From positions 5,489,966 through 5,553,965 of the forward strand of contig OX638352.1 of NCBI GenBank assembly GCA_951813545.1: a stretch of 64,000 nucleotides of DNA. The letters are read 5' to 3'. The stretch's first letter is position 1; each line of letters starts with the position of its first letter. Positions 1 through 8,917 of the stretch are shown here, piece after piece. The notes below the pieces were generated by a model. That model had not been told where the DNA came from, ran no database searches, and saw nothing but the letters and a program-made list of their open reading frames with translations. Both the position numbers and the translations under genes were made by a program. The stretch comes from an uncultured Poribacteria bacterium (GTDB lineage Bacteria; Poribacteria; WGA-4E; WGA-3G).

Positions 1-51
1 GGGCTTCATTAATTTTTCGGGAAAGGTTCATTTGTATAAAAACTCTCTACG

Positions 52-73
52 AAGTACCATTTACTTGGTACTT
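52..73. repeat. short perfect hairpin near left edge
   Basis: AAGTACCA at 52-59 pairs perfectly with TGGTACTT at 66-73 around a 6-base loop. There is no T-run beside it, so it is not a clear terminator. It may be a small palindromic repeat or belong to the gene beyond the left edge. No gene was seen in 1-260. Confidence 0.4.
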
Positions 74-260
74 TCAGATTTAACTAATCAAGGTGTTCAA
101 CTGATTCCCTAACATGCTCAACCAAAACCACATTTATAGGACTTACGCAAATTGAGCAGATATCGGCGGTATCAAGGTTATCCAAAAAGCTGCTTCTTCG
201 TAAGTCGAAAACTCTGGTACTTGCAACGCTTTCATTTTGGAGTCTCCTAAAATTTCGCGC

Positions 261-866
261 TTAGGCTTTTTGTTTTACCATGTTTGCGAGGATACCAAGG
301 ATTTTGTCACATTGCGCGATTTGGTAGACTGCCATATCAATGTGGAGTTTTTTGCCTTCCAATTTGAGGAACCGCCACTCTCTACCCGAGGTAGTAGCAC
401 CATAAATGCGTCGAATGTCATTCCCCTTTTCGGCGTTAAAGTATTGTGCAGCGACCATTTCCGCAACACACTGTCCGAGCCCGATCTCCAAATCATCTTT
501 CTTAGCTTCAACGAGAACGATCACAGGTGCTTCCAACACAAATTGGACTGGGGACAGGCTGATCAGAAAATCACACACGCCTGCGAGTCCACTCTCGTCA
601 TCAACGTTGAAATCAATCCCCGAAAAAAGACTGATGCCTAAGTCTAACTGTTCGCGAAGCTCGACAAGGACATCGGCGACAATCATCTCTGACTTCGCTT
701 TCTCGGTACCGATAGCGGTGGCTAGTGGTATATTTCGCTCCAATACGGCAGTGAGAAGTTCGCTCGGTACCATCGGTTCACTATCAGAGAAAAGTCCGGC
801 GATATCAACCTCTTGTATGTCAAATGCTTCCCGTACTGTTTCTAATGTAAAGTTGCTATACGCCAT
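261..866 (-). CDS. PD-(D/E)XK nuclease-like hypothetical protein
   Basis: This 201-residue cytoplasmic protein has no signal peptide or membrane segment. The order E60 (helix before the core), D99 (in GVCDF), E120-x-K122 (in LVEAKK) and a later Q132 matches the usual PD-(D/E)XK nuclease fold signature, where Asp, Glu and Lys bind metal and activate water. ATG at 866 is chosen because GAGGAGG lies just upstream; a longer frame to 944 lacks such a site and would run into the neighbouring gene. It lies 61 bp downstream of the PQQ-like gene. Substrate and biological role are unknown; no methylase or other restriction gene is adjacent, so a restriction role is not supported. Confidence 0.6.
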   Translation of the reverse strand: MAYSNFTLETVREAFDIQEVDIAGLFSDSEPMVPSELLTAVLERNIPLATAIGTEKAKSEMIVADVLVELREQLDLGISLFSGIDFNVDDESGLAGVCDFLISLSPVQFVLEAPVIVLVEAKKDDLEIGLGQCVAEMVAAQYFNAEKGNDIRRIYGATTSGREWRFLKLEGKKLHIDMAVYQIAQCDKILGILANMVKQKA

Positions 867-927
867 GTGATAGTACCTCCTCAAGATATAAGATAGATTC
901 CAAATAATTCTGGTGTTCAGCGGTCTC

Positions 928-2376
928 CTATTCAGAAATTGCAATCAGCATATTACGGGTTACAATGTAAAGCACCCCGTCTTTTGCTACAGGTGTCGTA
1001 TAGACAGCACTGCCCATGTTAGTTTCAAACAACACTTGCTCAGTCTTCCCTGCTTTTAGAATTATAACATCACCATCTTCGTCGCCGAGGTAAATCTTGC
1101 CGTCCACGACATAGGGCGAGCCCCAAATTGCGGCGAAGGTATCGTGCTTCCAAAAGAGATCCCCTGTGTTCACATCCAAGCAGTAAAGGAACCCACTCAG
1201 ATCAGAAATATAGAGCAGTCCATCAGCAATCGCTACAGTGGACATCGTGCGATTGAACTGTTCATCACCAAAGTGCCAGATACCTGCAGTTTCGGTGACA
1301 TCGCCAGTTTGTGAAGCATCGATGCACCAGAGATGGCCTACACCTTCACCGTGCTCTGGATCTTGTCCAACAGCAATAAAGACCTTGTCGTCATAAACAA
1401 CAGGGGTTGAGATGATGTTGTTGCGAGTACCGCGTCCACCGAGTTCCCAAACGGAATTTTTCGGGTTGCAGTCAAACTTCCAGATAATGTCCCCGGTCTC
1501 CGGTGCAAAGGCGTATACCCAGCCATCGCCGCCGGGGATGATAACCTGTGGGACACCCTTGATAACACCGTAAGCAGGGTTTGACCACTGCCCGTGTAGT
1601 ATATTTTCAGCGGGAGAGGCATCTTCCCAAACAAGTTCTCCCGTGTTCTTATTCAAAGCGATGAAAGACGGTGCATCAGGTGAAGGGATATGGATATGCC
1701 CTTCATCAACACCGTTACTCGTCTCTAAGAAGAGGAGATCACCGACAGCAAGCGGAGAACAAGTCGCGAGATTGTGTGGAAAGACATCCAACTCATCCAT
1801 CATATCGTAACTCCAGATGATGTCCCCATCAATCTCACTTGTTTCAGTTTCGTCGGTAAAGGGACCGTCGTTTTCACCATCAAGGAAACCCTCGGTATCA
1901 ACACAGACGACTTCACAACGGTTGGAGATATAGTAGAGCCGATCCCCTTCAATAAATGGCGTGGAACAGATTCCCTGCAGGGGCCAGTCGTTCACACGTC
2001 CTGACGGGAGTTTGGTATGGGTTGATTGCCAGAGGAATTTGCCATCGGATTCGCGAAAAGCCATGAGATTTCCACGGTCGCCGGTCAGTTTCGGGTTGTA
2101 GAGTGCTTTATTATTCGTACCGACGAAAACTTTTCCACCGATGATGAGCGGTCCTGCGTAACTTTGTGAACCGAGTTCGGCAGTCCATTTGATATTCTCA
2201 CCGGTTTCCATATCCCAACTTGTCGGGACATTCTTTTCGTCGGAGACCATGTTACGGCTTAACGTGCCACCCCACAAAGCGATCTCTTTTTTTGCTGAAG
2301 CGATAGATGCCGCAAAAGCAAAAAGCACTGCAAGTTTTATGATGTAGGTAAATCGTAATTTCCAAAAAGGTTTCAA
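928..2376 (-). CDS. exported PQQ-like beta-propeller protein
   Basis: A 482-residue protein with an N-terminal signal peptide (basic MKPFWKLR, hydrophobic core to about residue 28, ASA before cleavage). The rest is repeated propeller blades of the PQQ-like type, with recurring units such as TGDLFWKHD, TGELVWEDA and TGDIIWKFD. The start is TTG, supported by AAGGAG eight bases upstream and the absence of any nearby ATG. It is the third gene of a run with the lipoprotein (40 bp upstream) and a second propeller protein. Such proteins can be scaffolds or quinoprotein-like enzymes. The dehydrogenase ligands were not identified, so no enzyme activity is claimed. Confidence 0.8.
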   Translation of the reverse strand: MKPFWKLRFTYIIKLAVLFAFAASIASAKKEIALWGGTLSRNMVSDEKNVPTSWDMETGENIKWTAELGSQSYAGPLIIGGKVFVGTNNKALYNPKLTGDRGNLMAFRESDGKFLWQSTHTKLPSGRVNDWPLQGICSTPFIEGDRLYYISNRCEVVCVDTEGFLDGENDGPFTDETETSEIDGDIIWSYDMMDELDVFPHNLATCSPLAVGDLLFLETSNGVDEGHIHIPSPDAPSFIALNKNTGELVWEDASPAENILHGQWSNPAYGVIKGVPQVIIPGGDGWVYAFAPETGDIIWKFDCNPKNSVWELGGRGTRNNIISTPVVYDDKVFIAVGQDPEHGEGVGHLWCIDASQTGDVTETAGIWHFGDEQFNRTMSTVAIADGLLYISDLSGFLYCLDVNTGDLFWKHDTFAAIWGSPYVVDGKIYLGDEDGDVIILKAGKTEQVLFETNMGSAVYTTPVAKDGVLYIVTRNMLIAISE

Positions 2377-2416
2377 TTGAACGACTCCTTATGATTTGAT
2401 ATTATTCGTGGTTCGC

Positions 2417-3337
2417 TTACCATACTTTTAGATTGTCGTAGTAGATATCAGTTGCGGAGTAGCCGTAGATACCGGGGCTTCCCTCGCGATTCGGCAGGGG
2501 ATCTTCAGCAGTGATTGTCCATTCTGCGGGTTCAGATTCGCCAGTCCGCCATACCTTTCCTCGAATCACTGCTTTATCCTCTATCACCTCTACCATCATT
2601 TTCATTGTATACCAGACATCCGTCTCCCACGGGAAATCAATCGTCTTCGCCATGCGTAAGTCCGATGCCCACGATCGGATTTGCAGACGTTGGTGTCTAC
2701 CCTGCATATCCAACGTATATCGGTTCGCAATCAAGCCCATGTCTGGCAATCTACGCTTATTTTTCGTTCCCATTAGATCAACTTGAATCTGATAATCTTT
2801 CATTGTTGAGGGACCCAGATAGACATTGGAGCGGTTTAATCCACGTTGGACAGGCGTTTTGATTAAAACCTTATTGCCGTCCTTTTCACGCACAAAGAAC
2901 TTGCCAGTCGCGCCAATCCAGTGAGTCGGTATTTTTTCGAGTTCAATCGCCTCAAAATCCTCTGTCCATGGGAGTGGAGGAATAACACGGACGCGAGCAG
3001 TCGCCTTTACATCGCCTGATTGCGCGGTGACCGTCCCGGCATGTGCGCCTGCACTCTTATCTGGTGTAAATGTGCCATCTTCAAACGCTCCTGTTAAGCC
3101 GGTGGGTGCCCATTCTATAGCACCGATTGCACTCGTCCGTTTCCCATCTGCATCGAAACCGATGACACTAAACGCGACTGGATCACCTGATGTGAGTGCT
3201 TCTGCGGGGGTAAGCAGTAGCGAAACAGCAGGGGCAGTTGACATCTTCATTGGCTCCGGTGCCATTTCTTTGCTGGCACAACCAGCGGCGAGTACACAGA
3301 CAATCAGTATAATGGACATTGAAATAGAAATTCTCAT
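2417..3337 (-). CDS. lipoprotein with Ig-like and lectin-like domains
   Basis: 306 residues. The N-terminus is a lipoprotein signal ending in the lipobox LAAGC, with C20 as the lipidated cysteine. Residues about 40-115 look like an Ig-like beta-sandwich (LLLTPAEALTSGDPVAFSV to ATARVRVIPP). The remainder, starting PWTEDFE and ending YYDNLKVW, resembles the concanavalin-like fold common in DUF1080-type proteins that bind or act on glycans. Its ATG overlaps the stop of the upstream propeller gene by one base (TAATG), implying translational coupling. It is probably anchored to a membrane alongside the two propeller proteins; the ligand is unknown. Confidence 0.7.
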   Translation of the reverse strand: MRISISMSIILIVCVLAAGCASKEMAPEPMKMSTAPAVSLLLTPAEALTSGDPVAFSVIGFDADGKRTSAIGAIEWAPTGLTGAFEDGTFTPDKSAGAHAGTVTAQSGDVKATARVRVIPPLPWTEDFEAIELEKIPTHWIGATGKFFVREKDGNKVLIKTPVQRGLNRSNVYLGPSTMKDYQIQVDLMGTKNKRRLPDMGLIANRYTLDMQGRHQRLQIRSWASDLRMAKTIDFPWETDVWYTMKMMVEVIEDKAVIRGKVWRTGESEPAEWTITAEDPLPNREGSPGIYGYSATDIYYDNLKVW

Positions 3338-4656
3338 TATTTACTCCCCCCGATACAGTAGAGGTGTTCCTCTGTAGTGAAATAGATGCGTCCATCAGAG
3401 ATAGCGGGTGAGCCATAGATTTCGACGTAGTGATCTTCATCAGCTCGACTGATTTCTTCCATGCTTAACGTTTCACACTTATCTTCGCCGGGTTGAAGGA
3501 TCGCAAAACCACCGTTGACTTCCGTGACATAGAGTTTCCCATCTGCCGAGACAGGGGAACCTTTGCCGACTTTGCCGATGTTGTGCATCCAGAGGAACTC
3601 ACCGGTATCCGCATTAACAGCGTGTATGTTAGCGGAGTTATCCACGACATAGAGGTGCCCAGCGTGAATTGTCGGGGACGCGTATCCAACGTTAACCGCG
3701 TCATACCGCCAGAGTTCGTGAGTTTTCGTGACATCACCAGTCCCGGTTGCGTCAATACAGACGACGCGCCCCATTTCGGTACTATCTATATTCTCTTCAC
3801 TATGCGAGGCGTAGACCTTCGTGCCTGAAACGATGACTGATGTATTGATACCGCGCTGACTCAGTTTAAATCCCCAGACCATTTCTCCAGTATTCTGTTT
3901 CATAGCGTAGATACCGCCATCAGCATTGCCACCGATAATAAGTTGTTGGCCATTGATGTTGGCAACGACGGGTGTGGAGTAGGTCGTGTCTAAAGGTCTG
4001 CCCCCCGGGGTTGAGATCCAAATCAATTCACCAGTACTTTTGTCGAAAGCGAAGTAGCGGTGCCGTGTGGCAGCTTGATCGCCCCATCCTGAGTTAAGGT
4101 AACTGATAACGACAAGGTCACCAGCGATGACTGGGGTGTGTACGCGCCCTCCATAACCGGAGATCCGCCCATATTCCTCCGTGAGTGAACGAGACCACAG
4201 GATGTTGCCATCCTTGTCGAAGCAAAAGAAAAGCCCTTGAACACCGTGTGCGTAGATATTTCCTGTTTCGGGATCACCGGCGAGGCTTGTCCATCCAACA
4301 CGGTTGAAAGAGATAGTGGTGTGAAAGACGTTAAATTGATAATTCCACAGGCGTTCGCCGGTTTCAGCGTCGAAGCAAGCGATCCGTTCTTGTTCGGTGA
4401 TGTCTTTGCCGACACGCCCGATAACGTAGACTCTGCCGTTGAGGACGATCGGTGTGGAGCGTCCGATAAATTCAGCTTCCCAGAGCAGATTTTCACCTTC
4501 GGTTGACCAAGTTGAGATTAGCCCGGTTTCAGCAGAGGTGCCGTCTTGATTCGGTCCTCGCCACGTTGGCCAATCGTCAGCAATAGCGTGCATGGGAATG
4601 GTGATCAGAACAAGGCAGATGAATAGTCGACAAAATATTGATTTCCAATGGTGCAA
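3337..4656 (-). CDS. exported PQQ-like beta-propeller protein, DWPTWRGP type
   Basis: 439 residues: a signal peptide (MHHWKSIFCRLFICLVLITIP, cleaved near AIA-DD) followed immediately by DWPTWRGPNQDG, the hallmark start of a propeller family abundant in Planctomycetes and Poribacteria. Blade repeats include ETGERLWNYQF, STGELIWIST, NTGEMVWGFK and DTGEFLWMHN. The start is TTG with GAGGAGG nine bases upstream; the first internal ATG would cut into the signal peptide. It is the first gene of a coupled run with the lipoprotein and a second propeller. A role in extracytoplasmic assembly or binding is inferred; a catalytic function is not shown. Confidence 0.8.
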   Translation of the reverse strand: MHHWKSIFCRLFICLVLITIPMHAIADDWPTWRGPNQDGTSAETGLISTWSTEGENLLWEAEFIGRSTPIVLNGRVYVIGRVGKDITEQERIACFDAETGERLWNYQFNVFHTTISFNRVGWTSLAGDPETGNIYAHGVQGLFFCFDKDGNILWSRSLTEEYGRISGYGGRVHTPVIAGDLVVISYLNSGWGDQAATRHRYFAFDKSTGELIWISTPGGRPLDTTYSTPVVANINGQQLIIGGNADGGIYAMKQNTGEMVWGFKLSQRGINTSVIVSGTKVYASHSEENIDSTEMGRVVCIDATGTGDVTKTHELWRYDAVNVGYASPTIHAGHLYVVDNSANIHAVNADTGEFLWMHNIGKVGKGSPVSADGKLYVTEVNGGFAILQPGEDKCETLSMEEISRADEDHYVEIYGSPAISDGRIYFTTEEHLYCIGGSK

Positions 4657-4972
4657 ACTTCTGTTCCTCCTCGTGTATTTTACGTGTCTCTGTAACTTTA
4701 AGACGCTGAAAAAGGTCTTAATGTTTAACGCTGCACGTCTGTTAGAAACATCTCATTATGATGTTGCGCTTATAAATCTGACAGCGCACCAGATAGTTTT
4801 GTTCTGCATATCTTTCGATGTATCATATCATTATATCACTTTTGGTGTTTTTGAGAAAGGTTTTAAATTGAGGAACAGCGGAAGGCGTGGTTAGGAAAGA
4901 AACCACGTCAGCGCGAAGGTATGAAGTTTGAAGTGGGTTTCCCAGAATAGACGAGGGGGAAATTACAGGGAT
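4657..4972. other. intergenic region with hairpin, no gene
   Basis: This stretch between the broken LamG gene and the propeller operon is AT-rich in its first half and probably holds the propeller operon promoter, though no convincing -35/-10 pair was pinned down. CGTGGTT at 4886-4892 pairs with AACCACG at 4901-4907, a hairpin without a T-run. No coding region was seen on either strand. Confidence 0.5.
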
Positions 4973-5737
4973 TTACTGATTCGATTTGGATTCGGTATTC
5001 TTCTTAACACGGATCAATGGAATCTTGTGTGGTGAAGCATCCTCATAACGTTCGGTTGACTTTCCATCAAAATGGTACAAACCCAATGTGTCCTCATCTG
5101 AAGTAAATGCGCCAATGGGTGTGTTATACGCACCCACATCATAACGCACAACACGGCTGATTCTCAATTCGTCAATATACATCCCAGAAGCAGGAACGGC
5201 TTTCAACCCGCTCTTCTTCAAAACCGGAATACCCCCGATAAGGAGGGGTTCACTCACAGATGCGAAATGGCTCCCCGGTGTCAGTCCAGAGATAGCACCT
5301 CCACATCCGACAGTAGAGCCGCCGTCAATTATCGCCACGTAATAGACCCACCGCCTGGTAGGTAGTGTCCCTCATATCTTTCCCGATCCAGCCCCAACTC
5401 CCCTTGTAACGATAGCTGGGCTGGCTTTGTATCCATCACCAACAATTGCACAGGTAAATCGGTCTGTCTGGCCCACTATGGAGAAGGCAGCACGGGATCC
5501 AGCCTCCAGCGATGCAATATCCTGAACGCTCGGTGGTCTGTCTATGTATACCCACGCTTCAATTGTTAACGGACCGGGATAATCGGGAAACCAAGGCTTT
5601 TCCGTTTGGACGAGTGGTAGTTCGGGATTCAGTTCCAGCCAACCACCGCCGGCAGGAGACGGATTGTGCGGTGCTGCCAAGAGCGTTAAAGGTAGCATCA
5701 AGATGATTACCAAAAGTGCCTCTTTGACATATTTCAT
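4973..5737 (-). pseudogene. LamG-domain protein interrupted by in-frame TGA
   Basis: One continuous 255-codon frame with a single TGA at 5372-5374 (codon 122). The first part has a signal peptide (MKYVKEALLVIILMLPLTLLAA) and LamG-type text (PLTIEAWVYIDRPP). The part after the stop continues the same domain (RWVYYVAIIDGG, YIDELRISRVVRYD, LGLYHFDG). Because both halves share a frame, a point change to TGA, for instance from TGG, explains it without a frameshift. The start is ATG with GGAGGT upstream, 18 bp after the sigma factor stop, so it is probably co-transcribed. A GTG at 5338 could restart the second half but has no good ribosome site. A sequencing error remains possible. Confidence 0.75.
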
Positions 5738-5755
5738 GAGATACCTCCATCAAAA

Positions 5756-8700
5756 TTAATTTTTGAGTTGGTTAAGTTGTAAGCGGAGAACACCGCGATG
5801 ACGCGTGCCGATATAGAAAATACCACGGTCAACAGTAAATGCAGTTATCTTGTATGGCACTTCGGATGACATCTGAATCCACGTACCCGTCCCAGTATCT
5901 ATGTGATAAACGCCTTGGTTACATACACCGTAGACGCTATTACCATCTACTGCTATCCGAGTAATGAGGATTCGGTTTCCCTCGGTATCGGTGAGTGCGT
6001 TCCAATTGATACCGTCGTGCGAATTCATAACGCCTTGATCTGTTACCAGATAAACAGTTGAACCAGCAAACGCTATCTCTTCAAAATATGCGAACGGAAA
6101 AGGTAAGTCAGGGGTGATCTCTTTCCAATTCTCTCCGTGGTCAAGCGATTGAAATAGGGATCCATCCCGTTTACCAGCATAGACAATGTTCTGCGAAGCC
6201 GCGAGCGTAAGACCTTTAGATATATCAGCACCACGGGCGCGTTCAGTGGTATCTATAATACCTGTATTGAACCATTGTGCTTCACCTTTTCGCCATCTGA
6301 AGAGTTTGCGTCGGAATTCCATGTAGACTGTTTCATCTGTCATTGTAAATCCACCGTTTGTGACCCGCTCTTCAATGATAGAGGGCATATCTGCTCTTCG
6401 CTGACGACTCATTTCGCTTATTTTGGAATGATTTTTTTCAAATTTCTTCTGCCATTCAGCCCATCGTGTATCTTCAACAAAAGCAGGCATTCCTTGAACA
6501 AGTATCAGCACATTTCCATTAACAGAAAAATGAAGAAGCACAACTTTGTCGGATGTACTGTTGCTGACATAGAATGAAGCGTTAGCTTTCGCAATTTTCG
6601 CAAAACTCAGCACATCTGGATCTGCGTGCTTCTTTCGGAGCTGCCCTTTTTGTCTAACGTCACCGACAGGATTCAGGTTAACAGATGTCCACGATTGCCC
6701 AAGATCCTTTGATTTAACAATGCCTTCAGAGGTGAGAGCATAGAGAACATTTTCAAGAGCAATCAAACTCTGGACATGAGAGTTTACCATTCCGGTAGTA
6801 AAGGGGTGCCATGAGAGACCGGCATCTGTTGATCGCGCTATTCCAGAGATGTCCGATGTATAAAAGTTATTTTCGTCCAACGCGACAACAGGGAAAATAC
6901 TCTGACTTAATGAATTTCGATCAGCCCCAATATCCGTCCACGTATCACCGCTATCGGACGAATGTAGCAGGACACGTGTCCCCATCGCTACGAGCCTCTC
7001 GCCAACCGCAACTAACTGGATACCGCTGAACATCTGGAGTCGGAACTTATCATCTGTTGGCGGTATCTCCATCCATAACTCGCCCCTTCCGTTTTTTTCT
7101 ATTACCGGTGAAATATCGACCCAGGTATCACCAAGATCAGTTGAACGAAAAATTTTCGGCGGCAATTTTAAGATCTCAACCGAGTGATCCAACTTAAGCG
7201 ACTCTTCAAACAAGTTTGCTTTCCGTGTAAAATCGGGACCGGCTATAACATAGAGTTTGCCACCAGTGGCTACCAACGCATTAATAAATTGAGGACCGTA
7301 GAAAGGCAACCTCTCCCAAACTCCGGTGGTAATACGGTAAAGCCCTCGGTTTGTTCCGACAAATACTGTATTATCAAGCGCGATAGCGTCCGAAATTGAG
7401 ACGTCAGGTGAGCCATTCGTTTTTGCGATATGGGCGTGCAACTCCTGCATCATCGGTATCCAACTCTTACCGGCATCGTCAGACCGAAAGATATGTTTTT
7501 CAAAAACAAGGTAAAATGCTCTGTCTGTGATGAGCAACTCAAAAGCACGCCCCTCTGGTCGCGGACCGACGGTATCCCATGTTTCACCCTCATCGGTTGA
7601 GGCTAATAGTTCATCAGGAGTTAAAACATAGAGGGTGTCACCCCGTTCTGCCATCGGTATTTGAAACTGACGGGTTGGGCTGCTTTCGCAAATAAGGGTC
7701 CAGGCATCTTCGTTTTCTGTCAAACGATAAACACCTCTCGCTGCCACGGCGTAAAGTTTTCGCTCGGATGTAGCGAATAGACCGGCTCTTCCACCCGATG
7801 TGCCTTCTGGTCCGCCCATCGGAATCCACCGCGACTTTACAACAGATGTATCGGATTGCTCCGATTGATCGGCAATGATTTGGCGCGCATCCGTTCCCAG
7901 ATGAGTGTTCTGCCTATTTCTACCGGGTACATTGACATTCCCGAGTTGATTTCTGATGTCAAGTTTCTTCTTCAAGGCACGGACAAGAGACGTGTCAACA
8001 AGTTCAACGGTCGTTTCTGACCTTACATCCAAACTGTAAGGCTGTTGGAAACGGGCTAAGTATTGCGTGCCACTTCCCATCAACAGTATCACAAAGACGG
8101 TCGTTGAGGCTGCTATTGCCCACGGCATCCACGGCTTACTGCCCGCTGGTGCCGTAGGTTCGATATGAGCAACTTCTCGCAGAACATTCTCAGTTAACGA
8201 CGCAGATAACTGGAAACCGCCCAAAACTTCACGAACCATGCGTTCCTCTTTCTTTAATCGCTTGCGAGCACGATACAGCCGACTTTTGACGGTGTTCGGT
8301 GATACACCCAAAAACTTACTAATGTCTTCGCATGTCATGTCACCGAGATAGTGGAGCGTTACAACCGTGCGCTCACTCTCCGGCAATTTTTGGAGGAGAT
8401 GTTTGACAACTTCGCCGTGCCGTTCACTCACGACCTCTTCTTGTCGTTCAGCGCGGTATTGTGCGTAAGCCAGCTCCTCTAACTCCTCTGGCGGCATCGC
8501 ATCTAACGATTCCATCGGAATCCGCTTCTTTTTCAACCAAGCAATACATCGACGGGAAGCAATCACATAAAGCCATCCGGCAAACCGATTTGGATTTTTC
8601 AATGTCTGTAGTTTTTTGTAAACGTTAAGGAAGATATCCTGTGTGAGTTCTTCAGCAATGTGGAAGTCACCGATTTTCCGCCATACAAGCGCGTGGAGCG

Positions 8701-8788
8701 GCTTTTGGTACTTTCGCACAAGTGCACTGAAAGCAGACTGGTCGCCTTCTAAGGTCCGTTGAATCAATTGCGCGTCGTTGTTTGTCAT
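5756..8788 (-). CDS. ECF sigma factor fused to membrane segment and Asp-box propeller
   Basis: 1,010 residues. Residues about 5-90 are sigma-70 region 2 (AEELTQDIFLNVYKKL, then NRFAGWLYVIASRR), and about 125-180 are region 4 with its helix-turn-helix (LPESERTVVTLHYLG, ISKFLGVSPNTVKSRLYRAR). A single membrane segment follows at about 221-240. The remaining 750 residues hold at least seven Asp-box motifs (STDEGETW, SDDAGKSW, STDLGDTW, SSDSGDTW, STDAGLSW, SKDLGQSW, SLDHGENW), typical of BNR/sortilin-like propellers. The sigma part would be cytoplasmic and the propeller outside. No separate anti-sigma gene is adjacent. Start ATG has GGAGGTG upstream. The broken LamG gene follows 18 bp later. Confidence 0.88.
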   Translation of the reverse strand: MTNNDAQLIQRTLEGDQSAFSALVRKYQKPLHALVWRKIGDFHIAEELTQDIFLNVYKKLQTLKNPNRFAGWLYVIASRRCIAWLKKKRIPMESLDAMPPEELEELAYAQYRAERQEEVVSERHGEVVKHLLQKLPESERTVVTLHYLGDMTCEDISKFLGVSPNTVKSRLYRARKRLKKEERMVREVLGGFQLSASLTENVLREVAHIEPTAPAGSKPWMPWAIAASTTVFVILLMGSGTQYLARFQQPYSLDVRSETTVELVDTSLVRALKKKLDIRNQLGNVNVPGRNRQNTHLGTDARQIIADQSEQSDTSVVKSRWIPMGGPEGTSGGRAGLFATSERKLYAVAARGVYRLTENEDAWTLICESSPTRQFQIPMAERGDTLYVLTPDELLASTDEGETWDTVGPRPEGRAFELLITDRAFYLVFEKHIFRSDDAGKSWIPMMQELHAHIAKTNGSPDVSISDAIALDNTVFVGTNRGLYRITTGVWERLPFYGPQFINALVATGGKLYVIAGPDFTRKANLFEESLKLDHSVEILKLPPKIFRSTDLGDTWVDISPVIEKNGRGELWMEIPPTDDKFRLQMFSGIQLVAVGERLVAMGTRVLLHSSDSGDTWTDIGADRNSLSQSIFPVVALDENNFYTSDISGIARSTDAGLSWHPFTTGMVNSHVQSLIALENVLYALTSEGIVKSKDLGQSWTSVNLNPVGDVRQKGQLRKKHADPDVLSFAKIAKANASFYVSNSTSDKVVLLHFSVNGNVLILVQGMPAFVEDTRWAEWQKKFEKNHSKISEMSRQRRADMPSIIEERVTNGGFTMTDETVYMEFRRKLFRWRKGEAQWFNTGIIDTTERARGADISKGLTLAASQNIVYAGKRDGSLFQSLDHGENWKEITPDLPFPFAYFEEIAFAGSTVYLVTDQGVMNSHDGINWNALTDTEGNRILITRIAVDGNSVYGVCNQGVYHIDTGTGTWIQMSSEVPYKITAFTVDRGIFYIGTRHRGVLRLQLNQLKN

Positions 8789-8917
8789 GCGTCACCTCCA
8801 AAAACATGTTGTCTCTCATAATATATAAGAGATGTGCTACAGGTAGGAAGGTTGCATAAAATATAAGATTTATGGAAAATTTCAGAATTAAAATGGGAAA
8901 ATTCAAAAAGAATGTAT

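Noticed and set aside
237..641. Forward frame of 134 codons near the left edge
   Set aside because: It is antisense to the PD-(D/E)XK-like gene, which has a good ribosome site and motifs.
5372..5374. TGA read as selenocysteine in the LamG gene
   Set aside because: The codon lies in a binding domain without a redox site, and no selenocysteine system is visible; a nonsense change is simpler.
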